A program made the translations under genes and the position numbers. A stretch of DNA of 64,000 nt from Petrolisthes cinctipes. Taxonomy: Eukaryota > Arthropoda > Malacostraca > Decapoda > Porcellanidae. Positions 1 to 12,415 of this stretch are shown here, piece by piece. The notes under the pieces are model-generated. The model saw only the letters and a program-made list of their open reading frames with translations. It searched no databases and was not told where the DNA came from. The stretch spans positions 1,612,001-1,676,000 of the forward strand of contig JAWQEG010000710.1 of NCBI GenBank assembly GCA_033782935.1, in the 5' to 3' direction. Numbering within the stretch: the first letter of the stretch is position 1; the number at the start of each line of letters is the position of its first letter.

Positions 1-104
1 TCGATATGTGCATGCATCTTCTGTACCCATTTATATCTCAAATTCAGGCTCCAAACACCCGAAAATTCGATATTTTGGGGTCCAAGAAGCGATCTGTACA
101 TGCC

Positions 105-125
105 TACTCAGATACAGGCCCAAAA
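105..125 (+). repeat. 18-bp deletion monomer (first of several)
   Basis: CTACTCAG joins to ATACAGGCCC, omitting the GTATTTTCAAAATAC-type dyad. The class recurs near 917, 1188, 3052, 3888 and 13598, and on the - strand as GTATCTGAGTAGGCATG near 48198, 49563, 52431 and 54468. Confidence 0.8.
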
Positions 126-147
126 CATGCTAAAAATCGATATTTTA

Positions 148-176
148 AGTGCCCAAAGTCGATATCTCAAATTCAG
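148..176 (+). repeat. 29-bp deletion monomer (first of many)
   Basis: GTCGATAT joins directly to CTCAAATTCAGG, skipping the 29 bp that hold the TGCATGCA palindrome and the CCCGTTTATAT block. The deleted segment is bounded by ATAT on both sides, consistent with microhomology. The class recurs near 660, 966, 1590, 2798, 3636, 5967, 6467, 8647, 9147, 11326, 11826 and 13354, and on the - strand near 14149, 47110, 48450 and 52017. Confidence 0.82.
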
Positions 177-1080
177 GCCCAAAACACCCGAAAATTCGAT
201 ATTTTGGGGTCCTAGAAGCGATCTGTGCATGCCTACTCCGTGTTAGAGTATTTTCAATATACAGGCCCAAAACATACTGAAAATCGATCTTTTAGGTGCC
301 CAAAAGTCGATATGTGGATGCATCTTCTGCACCCGTTTATATCCCAAATTAAACCTTAAAACACCCGAAAATTCGATATTTTTGGGTCCTAGAAGCGATC
401 TGTAGATGCCTACTCCTAGTTAGAATGTTTTCAATATACGAACCCAAAACATGCTCAAAATCGATATTTTAGGTGCTCAAAAGTCGATATGTGCATGGAT
501 CTTCAGTACCTGTTTATATCTCAAATTCAGGCTCAGAACACCCGAAAATTCGATATTTTTGGGTCCCAGAAGCGATCTGTACATGCCTACTCCGTGTTAG
601 AGTATTTTAAAAATACAGGCCCAAAACATGCTGAAAATCGATATTTTAGGTGCCTAAAGTCGATATCTCAAATTCAGGCCCAAAACACCCGAAAATTCGA
701 TATTTTGGGATCCCAGAAGCGATTTGTACATTCCTACTCCATGTTATAGTATTTTCAAAATACAGGCCCAAAACATACAGAAAATCGATATTTTAGGTGC
801 CCAAAAGTCGATATGTGCATGCATCTTCTGTACCCATTTATATCTCAAATTCAGGCTCCAAACACCCGAAAATTCGATATTTTGGGGTCCAAGAAGCGAT
901 CTGTACATGCCTACTCAGATACAGGCCCAAAACATGCTGAAAATCGATATTTTAGGTGCCCAAAGTCGATATCTCAAATTAAGGCCCAAAATACCCGAAA
1001 ATTCGATATTATGGAGTCCCAGATGCAAACTGTACATGCCTACTCCGTGTTAGAGTATTTTCAAAATACAGACCCAAAAC

Positions 1081-1100
1081 ATACTACATGCATGGATCTT
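1081..1100 (+). repeat. Monomer with ClaI block deleted (+ strand example)
   Basis: ATACTACATGCATGGATCTT joins ATACT directly to CATGCAT. The intervening ~32 bp with ATCGATATTTT and the GTCGATAT block are missing. The same deletion class occurs on the other strand at 54556, 57732, 61399 and 62953. Confidence 0.75.
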
Positions 1101-3279
1101 TTGTACCCGTTTATATCTCAAATTCAGGATCCAAACACCCGAAAATTCGATATTTTGGGGTCCCAGAAGCGATCTGTAAATGCCTACTCAGATACAAGCC
1201 CAAAACATGCTGAAAATCGATATTTTAGGTGTCCAAATTTAATATATGTATGCGTCTTCTGCACTCGTTTATATTCCAAATTCAACCTCAAAACACCCGA
1301 AAATTCGATATTTTTTGGTCCTAGAAGCGATCTGTAGTTGCCTACTCCTAGTTAGAATGTTTTCAAGATACAAACCCAAAACATGCTGAAAATCGATATT
1401 TTAGGTGCCCAAAGTCAATATGTGCATGCATTTTCTGTACCCGTTTATATCTCAAATTCAAGCTCAAAACACCCGAAAATTTGATATTTTGGGGTCCCAG
1501 AAGCGATCTGTACATGCCTACTCAGTGCTAGAATATTTTCAAAATATAGGCCCAAAACATGCTACCAATCGATATTTTAGGTGCCCAAAGTCGATATCTC
1601 AAATTCAGGCCCAAAACACCCGAAAATTCGATATTTTGGGGTCCCAGAAGCGATCTGTACATTCCTACTCCATGTTAGAGTATTTTCAAAATACAGGCCC
1701 AAAACATACAGAAAATCGATATTTTAGGTGCCCAAAAGTCGATTTGTGCATGCATCTTCTGTACCCATTTATATCTCAAATTACGGCTCTAAACACCCGA
1801 AAATTCGATATTTTGGGGACCCAGAAGCGATCTGTACATTCCTACTCCATGTTAGAGTATTTTCAAAATACAGGCCCAAAACATGCTACAAATCGATATT
1901 TTCAGTGTCCAAAGTCGATATGTGCATGCATCTTCTGTACCCGTTTATATCTCAAATTCAGGCTCAACACACCCGAAAATTCGGTATTTTCGGGTCCTAG
2001 AAGCGATCTGTACATGCCTACTCCTAGTTAAAATGTTTTCAAGATACAGACCCAAAACATGATTAAAATCGATATTTTAGGTGCCCAAAAGTCGATATGT
2101 GCATGCATCTTCAGTACCTGTTTATATCTCAAATTCAGGCTCAAAACACCCGAAAATTCGATATGTATGGGTCCCAGAAGCAATCTGTACATGCCTACTC
2201 CGTGTTAGAGTATTTTCAAAATACAGGCCCAAAACATACAGAAAATCGATATTTTAGGTGCCCAAAAGTCGATATGTGCATGCATCTTCTGTACCCATTT
2301 ATATCTCAAATTCAGGCTCCAAACACTCGAAAACTCGATATATTGGGGTCCGAGAAGCAATCTGTACTTGCCTACTCCGTGTTAGAGTATTTTCAAAATA
2401 CAGGCCCAAAACATGCTGAAAATCGATATTTTAGGTGACCAAAGTCAATATGTGTATGCATCTTATGCACCCGTTTATATCCCAAATTCAACCTCAAAAC
2501 ACCCGAAAATTCGATATTTTTGGGTCCTAGAAGCGATCTGTAGATGCCTACTCCTAGTTAGAATGTTTTCAATATACAGACCCAAAACATGCTCAAAATC
2601 GATATATTAGGTGCTCAAAAGTCGATATGTGCATGCATCTTCAGTACCTGTTTATATCTCAAATTCAGGCTCAGAACACCCGAAAATTCGATATATTTGG
2701 GTCCCATAAGCGATCTTTACATGCCTACTCCGTGTTAGAGTATTTTAAAAATACAGGCCCAAAACATGCTGAAAATCGATATTTTAGGTGCCTAAAGTCG
2801 ATATCTCAAATTCAGGCCCAAAACACCCGAAAATTCGATATTTTGGGATCCCAGAAGCGATTTGTACATTCCTACTCCATGTTAGAGTATTTTCAAAATA
2901 CAGGCCCAGAACATACAGAAAATCGATATTTTAGGTGCCCAAAAGTCGATATGTGCATGCATCTTCTGTACCCATTTATATCTCAAATTCAGGCTCCAAA
3001 CTCCCGAAAATTCGATATTTTGGGGTCCAAGAAGCGATCTGTAAATGCCTACTCAGATACAGGCTCAAAACATGCTGAAAATCGATATTTTAGGTGTCCA
3101 AATTTAATATATGTATGCGTCTTCTGCACTCGTTTATATTCCAAATTCAACCTCAAAACACCCGAAAATTCGATATTTTTGGGTCCTAGAAGCGATCTGT
3201 AGTTGCCTACTCCTAGTTAGAATGTTTTCAAGATACAGACCCAAAACATGCTCAAAATCGATATTTTAGGTGCCCAAAA

Positions 3280-3631
3280 GTCGATATGTGCATGCATCTT
3301 CAGTACCTGTTTATATCTCAAATTCAGGCTCAGAACTCCGGAAAATTTGATATTTTTGGGTCCCAGAAGCGATCTGTACATGCTTACTCCGTGTTAGAGT
3401 ATTTTCAAAATACAGGCCCAAAACATGCTGAAAATCGATATTTTAGGTGCCCAAAGTCAATATGTGCATGCATCTTCAGTACCTGTTTATATCTCAAATT
3501 CTGGCTCAGAACTCCGGAAAATTTGATATTTTTGGGTCCCAGAAGCGATCTGTACATGCTTACTCCGTGTTAGAGTATTTTCAAAATACAGGCCCAAAAC
3601 ATGCTACCAATTGATATTTTAGGTGCCAAAA
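3280..3631 (+). repeat. Two adjacent near-identical monomers (local duplication)
   Basis: Two monomers 176 bp apart share private variants not seen in neighbours: CAGAACTCCGGAAAATTTG, and CATGCTTACTCCG in place of CATGCCTACTCCG. Shared private variants in adjacent units imply a very recent single-monomer duplication. Confidence 0.8.
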
Positions 3632-4963
3632 GTCGATATCTCAAATTCAGGCCCAAAACACCCGAAAATCCGATATTTTGGGGTCCCAGAAGCGATCTGT
3701 AGATGCCTACTCCCTGTTAGAGTATTTTCAAAATACAGGCCCAAAACATACAGAAAATCGATATTTTAGGTGCCCAAAAGTCGATTTGTGCATGCATCTT
3801 CAGTACCCGTTTACATCTCAAATTCAGGCTCCAAACACCCAAAAATTCGATATTTTTGGGTCCCAGAATCGATCTATTCATGCCTACTCAGATACAGGCC
3901 CAAAACATGCTGAAAATCGATATTTTAGGTGCCCAAAGTCAATATGTGTATGCATCTTCTGCACCCGTTTATATTCCAAATTCAACCTCAAAACACCCGA
4001 AAAATAAATATTTCTGGGTCCCAGAAGCGATCTGTACATGCCTAGTCAGTGCTAGAATGTTTTCAAAATATAGGCTCAAAACATGCTGAAAATCGATATT
4101 TTAGGTGCCCAAAGTCAATATGTGTATGCATCTTCTGCACCCGTTTATAACCCAAATTCAACCTCAAAACACCCGAAAATTCGATATTTTTGGGTCCCAG
4201 AAGCGATCTGTACATGCCTACTCAGTGCTAGAAAATTTTCAAAATATAGGCTCAACACATGCTAAAAATCGATATTTTAAGTGTTTAAAGTCGATATGTG
4301 CATGCATCTTCTGTACCCGTTTATATCTCAAATTTAGGCTCAAAACACCCGAAAATTCGGTATTTTTGGGTCCTAGAAGCAATCTGTACCTGTCTACTCC
4401 GTGTTAGTGTATTTTCAATATACAGGCCCAAAACATACAGAAAATCGATATTTTAGGTGACCAAAAGTCGATATGTGCATGCATCTTATGTACCCGTTTA
4501 TATCTTAAATTCAGGCTCAAAACACCCGAAAATTCGGTATTTTTGGGTCCTAAAAGCGATCTGTACATGCCTACTCCTAGTTAGAATGTTTTCAAGATAC
4601 AGACCAAAAACATGCTGAAAATCGATATTTTAGGTTCCCCAATTCAATATGTGTATGCATCTTCTGAACCCGTTTATATCCCAAATTCAACCTCAAAACA
4701 CCCGAAAATTCGATATTTTGGGGTCCCAGAAGCAATCTGTACTTACCTACTCCGAATTAGTGTATTTTCAAAATAGAGGCCCAAAACATGCTGAAAATCG
4801 ATATTTTAGGTGACCAAAGTCAATATGTGTATGCATCTTCTGCACACGTTTATATCCCAAATTCAACCTCTAATCACCCGAATATTCGATATTTTTGGGT
4901 CCCAGAAGCGATCTGTACATGCCTACTCAGTGCTAGAATATTTTCAAAATATAGGCTCAAAAC

Positions 4964-5139
4964 ATGCTGAAAATCGATATTTTAAGTGTCCAAAGTCGAT
5001 ATGTGCATGCATCTTCTGTACCCGTTTATATCTCAAATTCAGGCTCAAAACACCCGAAAATTCAGTATTTTTGGGTCCTAGAAACATTCTGTACATGCCT
5101 ACTCCTAGTTAGAATGTTTTCAAGATACAGACCCAAAAC
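4964..5139 (+). repeat. Representative monomer, an ancestral dimer of ~88-bp halves
   Basis: This monomer shows the internal duplication clearly. GAAAAT followed by a CGATATTTT-like block occurs at 4969 and again at 5056. A GT(G/A)CATGC block occurs at 5003-5010 and again at 5091-5098, 88 bp later. The junctions before each half (CAAAACATGCTG and CAAAACACCCG) and after the ATTTT run (AGTGTCCA and GGGTCCTA) also correspond. The halves have diverged strongly, so the modern repeat unit is 176 bp, but the phase and order of the shared blocks are clear. Confidence 0.75.
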
Positions 5140-5289
5140 ATGTTAAAAATCGATATTTTGGTGCCCAAAAGTCGATATGTGCATGCATCTTCTATACCCG
5201 TTTATATCTCAAATTCAGGCTCCAAACACCCGAAAATTCGATGTTTTGGGGTCCCAGAAGCGATCTGTACTTGCCTACTCCGTGTTGGA

Positions 5290-5304
5290 GTATTTTCAAA
5301 ATAC
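5290..5304 (+). repeat. Conserved 15-bp dyad in each monomer (example)
   Basis: GTATTTTCAAAATAC is a perfect dyad with 7-bp arms around one C. It recurs in most monomers. In B-type units it appears as AATATTTTGAAAATATT, for example at 33194-33210, with 8-bp arms. With the TGCATGCA and ATCGAT palindromes it gives each monomer several short dyads. Confidence 0.8.
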
Positions 5305-5480
5305 AGGCCCAAAACATGCTGAAAATCGATATTTTAGGTGACCAAAGTCAATATGTGTATGCATCTTCTTCACCCGTTTATATCCCAAATTCAACCTCAA
5401 ATCACCCGAAAATTCGATATTTTTGGGTCCCAGAAGCGATCTGTACATGCCTACTCAGTGATAGAATGTTTTTTGTAAAA

Positions 5481-5510
5481 TATAGGCTCAAAACACCCGA
5501 AAATTCGATA
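5481..5510 (+). repeat. Half-monomer deletion junction
   Basis: ATAGGCTCAAAACA, which normally leads into TGCTGAAAATCG at the start of a monomer, is joined to CCCGAAAATTCG from its second half. The break falls at equivalent positions of the two 88-bp halves, as expected from misaligned exchange between them. The junction recurs in HOR copies 2 and 3 (about 8158-8187 and 10835-10864). The preceding GTTTTTTGTAAAATATAGG is a further private variant. Confidence 0.78.
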
Positions 5511-7060
5511 TTTTGGGGTCCCAGAAGCGATCTGTACATGCCTACTCCGTGTTAGAGTATTTTCAATATACAGGCCCAAAACATACTGAAAATCGATCTT
5601 TTAGGTGCCCAAAACTCGATATGTGGATGCATCTTCTGTACCCGTTTATATCTCAAATTCAGGCTCCAAACACCCGAGAATTCGATATTTTGGGGTCCCA
5701 GAAGCTATCTGTACTTGCCTACTCCGTATTATAGTATTTTCAAAATACAGGCCCAAAACATGCTGAAAATCGATATTTTAGGTGACCAAAGTCAATATGT
5801 GTATGCATCTTAAGCACCCGTTTATATCCCAAATTCAACCTCAAAACACCCGAAAATTCGATATTTATGGGTCCCACAAGCGATCTGTATATGCCTACTT
5901 AGTGCTAGAATATTTTCAAAATATAGGCCCAAAACATGCTAAAAATCGATATTTTAGGTGCCTAAAGTCGATATCTCAAATTCAGGCCCAAAACACCCGA
6001 AAATTCGATATTTTGGGGTTCAATAAGCGAACTGTACATGCCTACTCCGTATTATAGTATTTTCAAAATACATGTCCAAAACATGCTGAAAATCGATATT
6101 TTAGGTGACCAATGTCAATATGTGTATGCATCATAAGCACCCGTTTATATCCCAAATTCAACCTCGAAACACCCGAAAATTCGATATTTTTGGGTCCTAG
6201 AAGCGATCTGTACATGCCTACTTCTAGTTAGAATGTTTTCAAGATACAGACCAAAAACATGCTCAAAATCGATATTTTAAGTGCCCAAAAGTCGATATGT
6301 GCATGCATCTGCAGTACCTGTTTATATCTCATTTTCAGGCTCAAAACACCCGAAAATTCGATATTTTTGGGTCCCAGAAGCTATCTGTACATGCCTACTC
6401 AGTGCTAGAATGTTTTCAAAATATAGGCTCAAAACATGCTAAAAATCGATATTTTAGGTGCCCAAAGTCGATATCTTAAATTCAGACCCAAAACACCCGA
6501 AAATTCGATATTTTGGGGTCCCAGAAGCGATCTGTACTTGCCTACTCCGTGTTAGAGTATTTTCAAAATACAGGCCCAAAACATGCTGAAAATCGATATT
6601 TTAGGTGACCAAAGTCAATATGTGTATGCATCTTCTGCACCCGTTTATATTCCAAATTCAACCTCAAAACACCCGAAAATTCGATTATTTTGGGTCCCGC
6701 AAGCGATCTGTACATGCCTACTCAGTGCTAGAAAGTTTTCAAAATATAGGCTCAACACATGCTAAAAATCGATATTTTAAGTGTTTAAAGTCGATATGTG
6801 CATGCATCTTCTGTACCCGTTTATATTTCAAATTTAGGCTCAAAACACTCGAAAATTCGGTATTTTTGGGTCCTAGAAGCAATCTGTACATGCCTACTCC
6901 GAGTTAGAGTATTTGCAAAATACAGGCCCAAAACATACAGAAAATCGATATTTTAGGTGCCCCAAAGTCGATATGTGCATGCATCTTCTGTACCCGTTTA
7001 TATCTCAAATTAAGGCTCCAAACACCCGAAAATTCGATATTTTGGGGTCCCAGAAGCGAT

Positions 7061-9737
7061 CTGTACCTGTCTACTCCGTGTTAGAGTATTTTCAATATAC
7101 AGGCCCATAACATACAGAAAATCGATATTTTAGGTGACCAAAAGTCGATATGTGCATGCATCTTATGTACCCGTTTATATCTTAAATTCAGGCTCAAAAC
7201 ACCCGAAAATTCGGTATTTTTGGGTCCTAAAAGCGATCTGTACATGCCTACTCCTAGTTAGAATGTTGTCAAGATACAGACCAAAAACATGCTGAAAATC
7301 GATATTTTAGGTTCCCCAATTCAATATGTGTATGCATCTTCTGAACCCGTTTATATCCCAAATTCAACCTCAAAACACCCGAAAATTCGATATTTTGGGG
7401 TCCCAGAAGCAATCTGTACTTGCCTACTCCGAGTTAGTGTATTTTCAAAATAGAGGCCCAAAACATGCTGAAAATCGATATTTTAGGTGACCAAAGTCAA
7501 TATGTGTATGCATCTTCTGCACACGTTTATATCCCAAATTCAACCTCAAAACACCCTAATATTCGATATTTTTGGGTCCCAGAAGCGATCTTTACATGCC
7601 TACTCCTAGTTAGAATGTTTTCAAGATACAAACCCAAAACATGCTCAAAATCGATATTTTAAGTGTCCAAAGTCGATATGTGCATGCATCTTCTGTACCC
7701 GTTTATATCTCAAAATCAGGCTCAAAACACCCGAAAATTCAGTATTTTTGGGTCCTAGAAACATTCTGTACATGCCTACTCCTAGTTAGAATGTTTTCAA
7801 GATACAGACCCAAAACATGTTAAAAATCGATATTTTGGTGCCCAAAAGTCGATATGTGCATGCATCTTCTATACCCGTTTATATCTCAAATTCAGGCTCC
7901 AAACACCCGAAAATTCGATGTTTTGGGGTCCCAGAAGCGATCTGTACTTGCCTACTCCGTGTTGGAGTATTTTCAAAATACAGGCCCAAAACATGCTGAA
8001 AATCAATATTTTAGGTGACCAAAGTCAATATGTGTATGCATCTTCTTCACCCGTTTATATCCCAAATTCAACCTCAAATCACCCGAAAATTCGATATTTT
8101 TGGGTCCCAGAAGCGATCTGTACATGCCTACTCAGTGATAGAATGTTTTTTGTAAAATATAGGCTCAAAACACCCGAAAATTCGATATTTTGGGGTCCCA
8201 GAAGCGATCTGTACATGCCTACTCCGTGTTAGAGTATTTTCAATATACAGGCCCAAAACATACTGAAAATCGATCTTTTAGGTGCCCAAAACTCGATATG
8301 TGGATGCATCTTCTGTACCCGTTTATATCTCAAATTCAGGCTCCAAACACCCGAGAATTCGATATTTTGGGGTCCCAGAAGCGATCTGTACTTGCCTACT
8401 CCGTATTATAGTATTTTCAAAATACAGGCCCAAAACATGCTGAAAATCGATATTTTAGGTGTCCAAAGTCAATATGTGTATGCATCTTAAGCACCCGTTT
8501 ATATCCCAAATTCAACCTCAAAACACCCGAAAATTCGATATTTATGGGTCCCACAAGCGATCTGTATATGCCTACTTAGTGCTAGAATATTTTCAAAATA
8601 TAGGCCCAAAACATGCTAAAAATCGATATTTTAGGTGCCTAAAGTCGATATCTCAAATTCAGGCCCAAAACACCCGAAAATTCGATATTTTGGGGTTCAA
8701 TAAGCGAACTGTACATGCCTACTCCGTATTATAGTATTTTCAAAATACATGTCCAAAACATGCTGAAAATCGATATTTTAGGTGACCAATGTCAATATGT
8801 GTATGCATCATAAGCACCCGTTTATATCCCAAATTCAACCTCGAAACACCCGAAAATTCGATATTTTTGGGTCTTAGATGCGATCTGTACATGCCTACTT
8901 CTAGTTAGAATGTTTTCAAGATACAGACCAAAAACATGCTCAAAATCGATATTTTAAGTGCCCAAAAGTCGATATGTGCATGCATCTGCAGTACCTGTTT
9001 ATATCTCATTTTCAGGCTCAAAACACCCGAAAATTCGATATTTTTGGGTCCCAGAAGCTATCTGTACATGCCTACTCAGTGCTAGAATGTTTTCAAAATA
9101 TAGGCTCAAAACATGCTAAAAATCGATATTTTAGGTGCCCAAAGTCGATATCTCAAATTCAGGCCCAAAACACCCGAAAATTCGATATTTTGGGGTCCCA
9201 GAAGCGATCTGTACTTGCCTACTCCGTGTTAGAGTATTTTCAAAATACAGGCCCAAAACATGCTGAAAATCGATATTTTAAGTGACCAAAGTCAATATGT
9301 GTATGCATCTTCTGCACCCGTTTATATTCCAAATTCAACCTCAAAACACCCGAAAATTCGATTATTTTGGGTCCCACAAGCGATCTGTACATGCCTACAC
9401 AGTGCTAGAAAGTTTTCAAAATATAGGCTCAACACATGCTAAAAATCGATATTTTAAGTGTTTAAAGTCGATATGTGCATGCATCTTCTGTACCCGTTTA
9501 TATTTCAAATTTAGGCTCAAAACACTCGAAAATTCGGTATTTTTGGGTCCTAGAAGCAATCTGTACATGCCTACTCCGAGTTAGAGTATTTGCAAAATAC
9601 AGGCCCAAAACATACAGAAAATCGATATTTTAGGTGCCCCAAAGTCGATATGTGCATGCATCTTCTGTACCCGTTTATATCTCAAATTAAGGCTCCAAAC
9701 ACCCGAAAATTCGATATTTTGGGGTCCCAGAAGCGAT
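7061..9737 (+). repeat. 2677-bp higher-order repeat, copy 2
   Basis: Aligned with no net length change to copy 1 (offset 2677) and copy 3. It shares all three shortened monomers (for example the fused GGCTCAAAACACCCG near 8161) and private markers such as GTGTTGGAGTATT. Differences from copy 3 are a handful of single bases, so these two copies separated recently. Confidence 0.92.
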
Positions 9738-12415
9738 CTGTACCTGTCTACTCCGTGTTAGAGTATTTTCAATATACAGGCCCATAACATACAGAAAATC
9801 GATATTTTAGGTGACCAAAAGTCGATATGTGCATGCATCTTATGTACCCGTTTATATCTTAAATTCAGGCTCAAAACACCCGAAAATTCGGTATTTTTGG
9901 GTCCTAAAAGCGATCTGTACATGCCTACTCCTAGTTAGAATGTTTTCAAGATACAGACCAAAAACATGCTGAAAATCGATATTTTAGGTTCCCCAATTCA
10001 ATATGTGTATGCATCTTCTGAACCCGTTTATGTCCCAAATTCAACCTCAAAACACCCGAAAATTCGATATTTTGGGGTCCCAGAAGCAATCTGTACTTGC
10101 CTACTCCGAGTTAGTGTATTTTCAAAATAGAGGCCCAAAACATGCTGAAAATCGATATTTTAGGTGACCAAAGTCAATATGTGTATGCATCTTCTGCACA
10201 CGTTTATATCCCAAATTCAACCTCAAAACACCCTAATATTCGATATTTTTGGGTCCCAGAAGCGATCTTTACATGCCTACTCCTAGTTAGAATGTTTTCA
10301 AGATACAAACCCAAAACATGCTCAAAATCGATATTTTAAGTGTCCAAAGTCGATATGTGCATGCATCTTCTGTACCCGTTTATATCTCAAAATCAGGCTC
10401 AAAACACCCGAAAATTCAGTATTTTTGGGTCCTAGAAACATTCTGTACATGCCTACTCCTAGTTAGAATGTTTTCAAGATACAGACCCAAAACATGTTAA
10501 AAATCGATATTTTGGTGCCCAAAAGTCGATATGTGCATGCATCTTCTATACCCGTTTATATCTCAAATTCAGGCTCCAAACACCCGAAAATTCGATGTTT
10601 TGGGGTCCCAGAAGCGATCTGTACTTGCCTACTCCGTGTTGGAGTATTTTCAAAATACAGGCCCAAAACATGCTGAAAATCGATATTTTAGGTGACCAAA
10701 GTCAATATGTGTATGCATCTTCTTCACCCGTTTATATCCCAAATTCAACCTCAAATCACCCGAAAATTCGATATTTTTGGGTCCCAGAAGCGATCTGTAC
10801 ATGCCTACTCAGTGATAGAATGTTTTTTGTAAAATATAGGCTCAAAACACCCGAAAATTCGATATTTTGGGGTCCCAGAAGCGATCTGTACATGCCTACT
10901 CCGTGTTAGAGTATTTTCAATATACAGGCCCAAAACATACTGAAAATCGATCTTTTAGGTGCCCAAAACTCGATATGTGGATGCATCTTCTGTACCCGTT
11001 TATATCTCAAATTCAGGCTCCAAACACCCGAGAATTCGATATTTTGGGGTCCCAGAAGCGATCTGTACTTGCCTACTCCGTATTATAGTATTTTCAAAAT
11101 ACAGGCCCAAAACATGCTGAAAATCGATATTTTAGGTGACCAAAGTCAATATGTGTATGCATCTTAAGCACCCGTTTATATCCCAAATTCAACCTCAAAA
11201 CACCCGAAAATTCGATATTTATGGGTCCCACAAGCGATCTGTATATGCCTACTTAGTGCTAGAATATTTTCAAAATATAGGCCCAAAACATGCTAAAAAA
11301 TCGATATTTTAGGTGCCTAAAGTCGATATCTCAAATTCAGGCCCAAAACACCCGAAAATTCGATATTTTGGGGTTCAATAAGCGAACTGTACATGCCTAC
11401 TCCGTATTATAGTATTTTCAAAATACATGTCCAAAACATGCTGAAAATCGATATTTTAGGTGACCAATGTCAATATGTGTATGCATCATAAGCACCCGTT
11501 TATATCCCAAATTCAACCTCGAAACACCAGAAAATTCGATATTTTTGGGTCTTAGAAGCGATCTGTACATGCCTACTTCTAGTTAGAATGTTTTCAAGAT
11601 ACAGACCAAAAACATGCTCAAAATCGATATTTTAAGTGCCCAAAAGTCGATATGTGCATGTATCTGCAGTACCTGTTTATATCTCATTTTCAGGCTCAAA
11701 ACACCCGAAAATTCGATATTTTTGGGTCCCAGAAGCTATCTGTACATGCCTACTCAGTGCTAGAATGTTTTCAAAATATAGGCTCAAAACATGCTAAAAA
11801 TCGATATTTTAGGTGCCCAAAGTCGATATCTCAAATTCAGGCCCAAAACACCCGAAAATTCGATATTTTGGGGTCCCAGAAGCGATCTGTACTTGCCTAC
11901 TCCGTGTTAGAGTATTTTCAAAATACAGGCCCAAAACATGCTGAAATTCGATATTTTAAGTGACCAAAGTCAATATGTGTATGCATCTTCTGCACCCGTT
12001 TATATTCCAAATTCAACCTCAAAACACCCGAAAATTCGATTATTTTGGGTCCCACAAGCGATCTGTACATGCCTACTCAGTGCTAGAAAGTTTTCAAAAT
12101 ATAGGCTCAACACATGCTAAAAATCGATATTTTAAGTGTTTAAAGTCGATATGTGCATGCATCTTCTGTACCCGTTTATATTTCAAATTTAGGCTCAAAA
12201 CACTCGAAAATTCGGTATTTTTGGGTCCTAGAAGCAATCTGTACATGCCTACTCCGAGTTAGAGTATTTGCAAAATACAGGCCCAAAACATACAGAAAAT
12301 CGATATTTTAGGTGCCCCAAAGTCGATATGTGCATGCATCTTCTGTACCCGTTTATATCTCAAATTAAGGCTCCAAACACCCGAAAATTCGATATTTTGG
12401 GGTCCCAGAAGCGAT
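9738..12415 (+). repeat. 2678-bp higher-order repeat, copy 3
   Basis: Same unit as copies 1 and 2. It is 1 bp longer through an extra A in the A-run near 11292-11297. Offsets to copy 2 are 2677 before that point and 2678 after it. Few other differences are visible. Confidence 0.92.

Larger units (their letters stand above)
1..4383 (+). repeat. Mixed A-type monomers with partial ~2.1-kb periodicity
   Basis: No complete higher-order repeat covers this stretch, but long segments recur. 473-970 resembles 2611-3108 at an offset of 2138 bp. 3-190 resembles 810-1010 at an offset of 807 bp. The segment around 1224-1337 recurs near 3089-3202 at a different offset (1865 bp), so an indel of roughly 270 bp separates the copies. 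4105-4383 matches 6605-6883 of the following HOR at an offset of 2500, one monomer short of 2677. This marks where the homogenised HOR begins. There is no gene here. Confidence 0.75.
4384..7060 (+). repeat. 2677-bp higher-order repeat, copy 1
   Basis: The copy starts at a distinctive CTGTACCTGTCTACTCCG, which recurs at 7061, 9738 and 12416. The length fits 16 monomers of which three are shortened: two lack 29 bp (near 5967 and 6467), and one, near 5485, lacks about half a unit. Copy 1 differs from copies 2 and 3 by scattered substitutions and by one monomer: 4855-4960 reads like an ordinary B-like unit, where 7565-7637 carries CTCCTAGTTAG. Confidence 0.9.

Noticed and set aside
1405..2031. 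208-codon frame resembling a repeat protein on the + strand
   Set aside because: The peptide periodicity equals the DNA monomer period. Each unit ends in any frame through the same TAG/TAA positions. There is no start context, no intron signals and no recognisable domain.
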